From contig CM029664.1 of NCBI GenBank assembly GCA_017311315.1, forward strand, positions 44,608,510-44,672,509: 64,000 nucleotides of DNA. The letters are read 5' to 3'. The stretch is from Dendrocalamus latiflorus. Its lineage: Eukaryota > Streptophyta > Magnoliopsida > Poales > Poaceae. Positions 60,201 through 64,000 of the stretch are shown here, piece by piece. The position numbers were made by a program, and so were the translations under genes. A model generated the notes under the pieces. The model made no database searches, had not been told where the DNA came from, and saw only the letters and a list, made by a program, of their open reading frames with translations. The stretch's first letter is position 1. Every line of letters starts with the position of its first letter.

Positions 60201-60446
60201 AAGAAATCCATCACTATAAGCTGATATCAAGCAGATAAGACAACTCAGAGCTAACAGAAGGACATACCCATAATGCATTACTCCCTTCTCAAGCCTCTCA
60301 TAATCATCAGAGTTCGAACCATTGATCTTCGCTGCCATGTAATTTCCATCGGACAATGAAGAGCCTTGGGCATGTACCTCCACATTTAGCTTAGCTTGTC
60401 CATGTTGAACAGCAGCAGACTCGAGCTGCAGGTCCATGGCTCCCAT
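57257..60446 (-). CDS. RZFP34: CHY zinc-finger and RING E3 ubiquitin ligase, RZFP34/CHYR1 type
   Basis: Eleven coding exons on the minus strand: 60446-60268, 60157-60070, 59217-59158, 59068-59036, 58937-58860, 58755-58712, 58628-58588, 58206-58124, 58013-57922, 57836-57731 and 57361-57257. All borders are GT-AG, and the exons sum to 909 bases in one frame (302 residues). Domains are an acidic/variable N-terminus, a CHY zinc finger (about 61-120, CAHYRRRC...CCNEIFYCRHCHNEA), a CTCHY zinc finger (about 121-190), a RING-H2 finger C197-x2-C200-x15-C216-x-H218-x2-H221-x2-C224-x11-C236-x2-C239, and a C-terminal zinc ribbon (CNDCG...CQSCKSYNTR). The family ubiquitinates targets such as MYB factors; rice RZFP34 and Arabidopsis CHYR1 act in stomatal opening and ABA/drought responses. 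The start at 60446 (AAGATGG) is favoured over the in-frame ATG at 60437. Confidence 0.95.
59770..59925 (+). mobile_element. Candidate tRNA-derived SINE in RZFP34 intron 2
   Basis: CCTAGGAGCAGTGGTTGAGG resembles a pol III A box, and GAGTTTGAATCC about 10 bp on resembles a B box (GGTTCGAATCC). A T-rich tail follows, as in some grass SINEs. It lies antisense to the gene. Boundaries and TSD are not resolved. Confidence 0.3.
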
Positions 60447-60498
60447 CTTGACTGTTTTGTACAGCTAAAGCTATCACGTTGCAGAAACAGCACAAACC
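60447..60498 (-). other. RZFP34 5'UTR portion with upstream acceptor
   Basis: On the minus strand TATTACTTGCAG ends at 60499 and is followed by GGTTTGTGCTG leading to the ATG 52 bases later. The good acceptor indicates that the leader is spliced to an upstream non-coding exon. Confidence 0.55.
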
Positions 60499-62141
60499 CT
60501 GCAAGTAATATGCATTTAGCAGGATGGTTCTCAATACAGAATACAGTCACATGTCCTAAAAAAAGGAGGAAACCACTGCATCAGTTCTGGATTGCTGTAT
60601 ACTGCCGAAGACCAGGCATATCAACACAAGACCAAAGCAACACCGAACAGCTCCAATCAGCAAAATCCAAAATAGATTGATCACCAAACAATCACAGCTA
60701 GCTCAAACTATCTTGATAGTGAGCTGTGAAAAAGAAATTACACAACAGGTATCCATCAAGAGAAGAATTCCCAAGCAATTTGTACACAGTGATCCAGCTG
60801 CATCAAGTTTACTGCGGTGCTGAACCCCATTCTCTGGCAAGGGAACACGTAATAGCATCAAATGCAAGGAAACGAAAAAAAGATAAGGTTTTGATGTGTT
60901 AGCTTATACCGTTCGTGTATATTGTTATACATCTGAAAAGTTCCTTATAAGACGTTAGATTGCAAGGAAGCCTACCTCCAGCAGCTACCAGCTTCATCTT
61001 CAACAAAAGAAACTCGTCCATTCTTTGGTTAAACCATTCCATATCAATAAATAAACTAAACCTCCTTTAATTCTCCAATCAGAAACATCTTGAGAAAGCC
61101 AGCATTCCTCTTCCACACGTCATACTAAGATTGTACTTAAGATTTCGCTGGTTTGTACCTGAAATTTAACCTATCTACACTCCCCTACTGAATAGAGATA
61201 ATCTCAATCTCTAGTGATTTGAGACTCTTGACAGAACCTGCATAAGAGAAATCCCTTCCCCAATTCTCTGCAAGGAGTAAAGAGAATTAATAACCAATGC
61301 TGCACGCAGCAACTAGTCCACAAATTGCTGCCTTCCCAATGTCATTTCCGTAGCTGGGGCGCCTGAAGGTAATTGTACAGAAGAGTGATAATTTCCCCTC
61401 AGTACGTTGTTAAAAGATAAATACACTGTTTTCTTTAATTTGGTGATTTTTTTCCGTTTCTACTTTTGGCACAAGGAGAGTCGAACAAGGAACCAAAATG
61501 GGGTACTGTTTCTGGCACAGGGAGTGGAAGCAAAATGCAGTGTGCATGTGCAGTTAAGATTGGTAAGAAAAGCACAGAATGTGATGCATAAGTAGCGAAC
61601 GTCTTTTAAACATTTATAGCGTATAAAACATGAATCCACAAAGTTTAAAGGAAAAATTCCTTGAAATTCAAATAACACGAGTCCATTTGCGCAGGTAATG
61701 CTTCATCACCGTCCATACGTATATGAATCTCTAATATGCTTCACGCAACAATGATACCCACGCGTCTAAACAGTCAACCTAGCAAACATCATCCATACAG
61801 CCTAGAAGAAGTTTCGCAATCCCCACTGGCACTCCAGCGCATTTGGTACGGGTCCAAATGAATCAAATACATGCAGTACTTGCAATCGAATTGTGGGTAT
61901 GGACATCTACAGTTTGCACGATCAAATAGCAAGCACAAAATCTACTAATTGGCCGGTAGGCCAAACCGAATCAAACAATTAATCATCACAACCAAATCAG
62001 ACAATTAATCACCGTAACCAAATCAAATAATTAGTCGCATTCAAAAAAAAATCAAGCAATCAGTCACCATCACCAAATCAAACAATTAGTCATCATCATC
62101 ATCTACGTGCACGCAAGTGCAATCAAAACAACCCACGTACC
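60499..62141 (-). other. Probable 5'UTR intron of RZFP34
   Basis: This AT-rich sequence has no recognised gene. It runs from a CTTTG|GTACGT donor near 62140 to the acceptor at 60499 (minus strand). Inferred from splice motifs only. Confidence 0.4.
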
Positions 62142-62500
62142 AAAGCAGATCGATTAAGCGAACTAGAATTAAGAGCACAGAAATCAGAACAGAAACTAAA
62201 AAACCGCGAGGCGTATGACGAACTTCCAATCGCACACGCGATCGAATCGAGTGGGCGGGACGACGCGGCGCGGTCGCCTCGGCGAGCCGTTCGCCGATCG
62301 AATCGAGGCTGGATCCTGGAGTGCGTGTGGACTGGGGAATTGGGAGTCGATCGGGACGAGACGAAGGCTGCTGAGAGTTTGGAGTGGCGAGTGATCGGCA
62401 GGGAAGCCCGGTGGGGAGGGCAGGCTTCGGAGGAGACGGTTTCCAAAGGATTCGGGTGACGTGGACCTGGCCTCGCAGACCGCGCCTCACGTCTTGGCCT
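62142..62500 (-). other. Probable non-coding first exon and core promoter of RZFP34
   Basis: A GC-rich island rises sharply out of AT-rich DNA, with CG-rich words such as CGATCGAATCGAG typical of grass 5'UTRs. The open frames here are on both strands and lack family features. The transcription start is unknown. Confidence 0.4.
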
Positions 62501-62532
62501 TACCAAGGATACAACCAGACAAAGGAGAATTA

Positions 62533-62762
62533 GGCCCCGTTTGGCAGAGCTCTAGCTCTAGGAAATCTGTAGATTTCCTAGAGCTGGTCATCTGTAGCTC
62601 TAGGAAATCCTGGATCTAGAGTTGCAGGCATGTTAAGTGCATTTACATGACTCATTTCATGTATATTATATATTAAATAAAAATATTTAAATCACTTTAA
62701 TTTAGTCAACAAACTACAGATCCAGCATAGATCTCGGAGCTAGAGCTGTGCCAAACAGGGCC
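62533..62762. mobile_element. Tourist-type MITE, 230 bp, just upstream of RZFP34
   Basis: The ends are GGCCCCGTTTGGCAGAGCTC and the matching CTGTGCCAAACAGGGCC, extending inward through AGCTC. TTA duplications lie at 62530-62532 and 62763-62765. It sits directly upstream of the GC-rich RZFP34 leader, so it is in or next to the promoter. Confidence 0.9.
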
Positions 62763-62867
62763 TTATTCCGTGCAATGAATAGCAACCTTCAGATTAATGT
62801 TTCTAATATATGGAATATGATGTAATCTCGTCGGGGCTAGTTTATTCATATTTTTCTTGGTGATCTT

Positions 62868-63151
62868 GGGAGCGATCTACATGGCTGCCATAAGCTGGCT
62901 GCGGCTTAATTGTCACTATTCATAAGTTTCGTCTTTTTCTGAATTTTTAGCTTTTTGTTGAGTTTTTTTGCCGGTTCTTTTTTTCCCGTATTTGTTTGTA
63001 TTATACGTAATGGGCTAACATAATTTTTATTTTTAAATTTTTTAAATTTAATTATGTTAAATAAGCCTCTGTCAACTACAATGCTTTTTTCAGCCAGCTA
63101 CAGTGTTTTCAGCCATAAGCCATGAGATTTTCAGCCGAACCGATCACCCCC
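62868..63151 (-). mobile_element. 285-bp MITE family, copy D
   Basis: Reverse-orientation copy closely matching 41421-41703. The ends are GGGAGCGATC and CGATCACCCCC, flanked by CTT at 62865-62867 and 63152-63154, which equals the AAG duplication of copy B in element orientation. Confidence 0.85.
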
Positions 63152-63154
63152 CTT

Positions 63155-63685
63155 ATCTTTTTAAAAAAAGTTCATTGCGGATTCCTTCTTTTTAAAAAAG
63201 TAAGTATGGACAAGTCTTCAGTTTTTTTATCTTCACAAAATATTATACACAGAAGATAATTAGATAACATGAAAGAAAGCACCCTGAGAAGAACATATCC
63301 TGAAAAGGCCAAAAAATATTGCTCGTATGTCATATTTCAAAACCTTATCAGATTCGCAGAATATCTTCGTGTCATGACACTTTGGAAGTTTCCATCAAAT
63401 ATTCTTTATTTCACGTTCTTATAAAACCCAAGGGCAAGTAATCGTGGTGCGTGCGCTCGGTCCACCCCCGACCGGAGCCACCGCACATAGCTGCAGATTC
63501 TGCCACGTATGCTCCGGCCTCCACCGCCCACACCCTCGCACTCGTGCCGTGCTGTACCGTGCGAAGGTGCACGACCTGGCCCCTAGTTTTGCACTACCGG
63601 GGTCTACCGCTGGTACCAACATATGCGTGTCACGTATAGCAAGAGTTAAAGTTAGATTCGAGACTGTTTTGTATCAAATTTACAA

Positions 63686-63746
<61 letters not shown>

Positions 63747-64000
63747 TAAAAATATTAAGTACTACTTGGAGTCCGGACTACTGTATCCAGAGCCGTCCGA
63801 TCGCATAAAGGAAGTGCGGCGGTGAATGGACGATTATCGGGTTTGGCGGATGCTAGACCCGCTAACTCCTCGGGGCATCAGTGTGGTGAGGCAAATTAGG
63901 TATCTCCGTCATCTTCGATTTCATTCTCCTTCTATCGGTCACGTTTTCCCCCCGGTATCTCCTCTTTCCCCAAATCGAGCGCAGTTGCTTCTCTGGCGGC
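63155..64000. other. Right-hand end of window, no gene recognised
   Basis: AT-rich to 63420, then a short GC-rich patch (63440-63600) with overlapping open frames on both strands but no family features, then a (TA)n run, then about 250 bp of moderate GC content ending in CT-rich sequence that could be the leader of a gene beyond the window. This last point is speculation. Confidence 0.35.
63689..63743. repeat. (TA)n microsatellite
   Basis: About 27 uninterrupted TA dinucleotides, preceded by AAAAC and followed by AGTAAAAATA. Confidence 0.97.

Noticed and set aside
62086..62506. Minus-strand frames of 127-134 codons upstream of RZFP34
   Set aside because: More likely the non-coding leader exon and promoter; the frames do not join the RZFP34 coding sequence and lack domain features.
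1..64000. CRISPR arrays, bacterial operons, rRNA or organellar insertions
   Set aside because: No spaced identical direct repeats, rRNA-like blocks or organelle genes were seen; splice sites and gene families are those of a plant nucleus.

Overview
This is nuclear DNA from a grass (Poaceae). The genes have GT-AG introns, GC-rich first exons and long AT-rich spacers full of miniature transposons and LTR fragments. The gene content also fits: a BRI1 receptor and an RZFP34-type CHY/RING ligase lie about 55 kb apart, and from memory both rice orthologues (OsBRI1 and OsRZFP34) lie close together on chromosome 1. The species cannot be named from the sequence alone.

Six protein-coding genes are supported. 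In order they are: the extracellular and transmembrane part of BRI1 (minus, 1-2222, running off the left edge before the kinase); a two-exon arabinogalactan-peptide-like gene (plus, 20682-20992); a two-exon GNOM-type ARF-GEF closest to GNL2 (plus, 28379-34482); an intronless trihelix transcription factor (minus, 37725-38669); an FCS-like zinc-finger (FLZ) gene with a 5'UTR intron (plus, 47525-48404); and an 11-exon RZFP34/CHYR1-type E3 ligase (minus, 57257-60446, with a probable 5'UTR exon near 62.1-62.5 kb). All six exon models stay in frame and end in family-typical residues. They are not an operon. Several touch signalling: brassinosteroid perception, vesicle traffic, sugar/stress signalling through FLZ, and ABA/drought ubiquitination.

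Much of the remaining sequence is mobile DNA. The densest part is 14.1-19.8 kb. A roughly 2.4-kb PIF/Harbinger-like element (TSD TAA) is interrupted 7 bp from its right end by a very small TRIM/SMART-type LTR element (TSD CCAAG). That element was invaded by a larger non-autonomous LTR element whose LTRs carry arrays of hairpin-forming GTGGTCGTAA motifs. A short TGTT-microhomology deletion then joined the outer ends. Other elements are two approximately 4.4-kb elements with long terminal inverted repeats (2.76-7.14 and 49.7-54.2 kb), a decayed CACTA TNP2 transposase (24.4-27.4 kb), a solo LTR with perfect TSD (35.9-36.2 kb), a hAT-type element (12.5-13.2 kb), four Tourist-type MITEs with TTA/TAA duplications, a foldback MITE with a 9-bp TSD, and a family of about 285-bp MITEs with at least four copies, one of them about 160 bp upstream of the trihelix start codon.

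No wholly new gene system was found. The most unusual structures are the three-level nest with its hairpin-array LTRs, the degenerate minisatellite filling the GNL2 intron, and the nearly proline-free AG-peptide.
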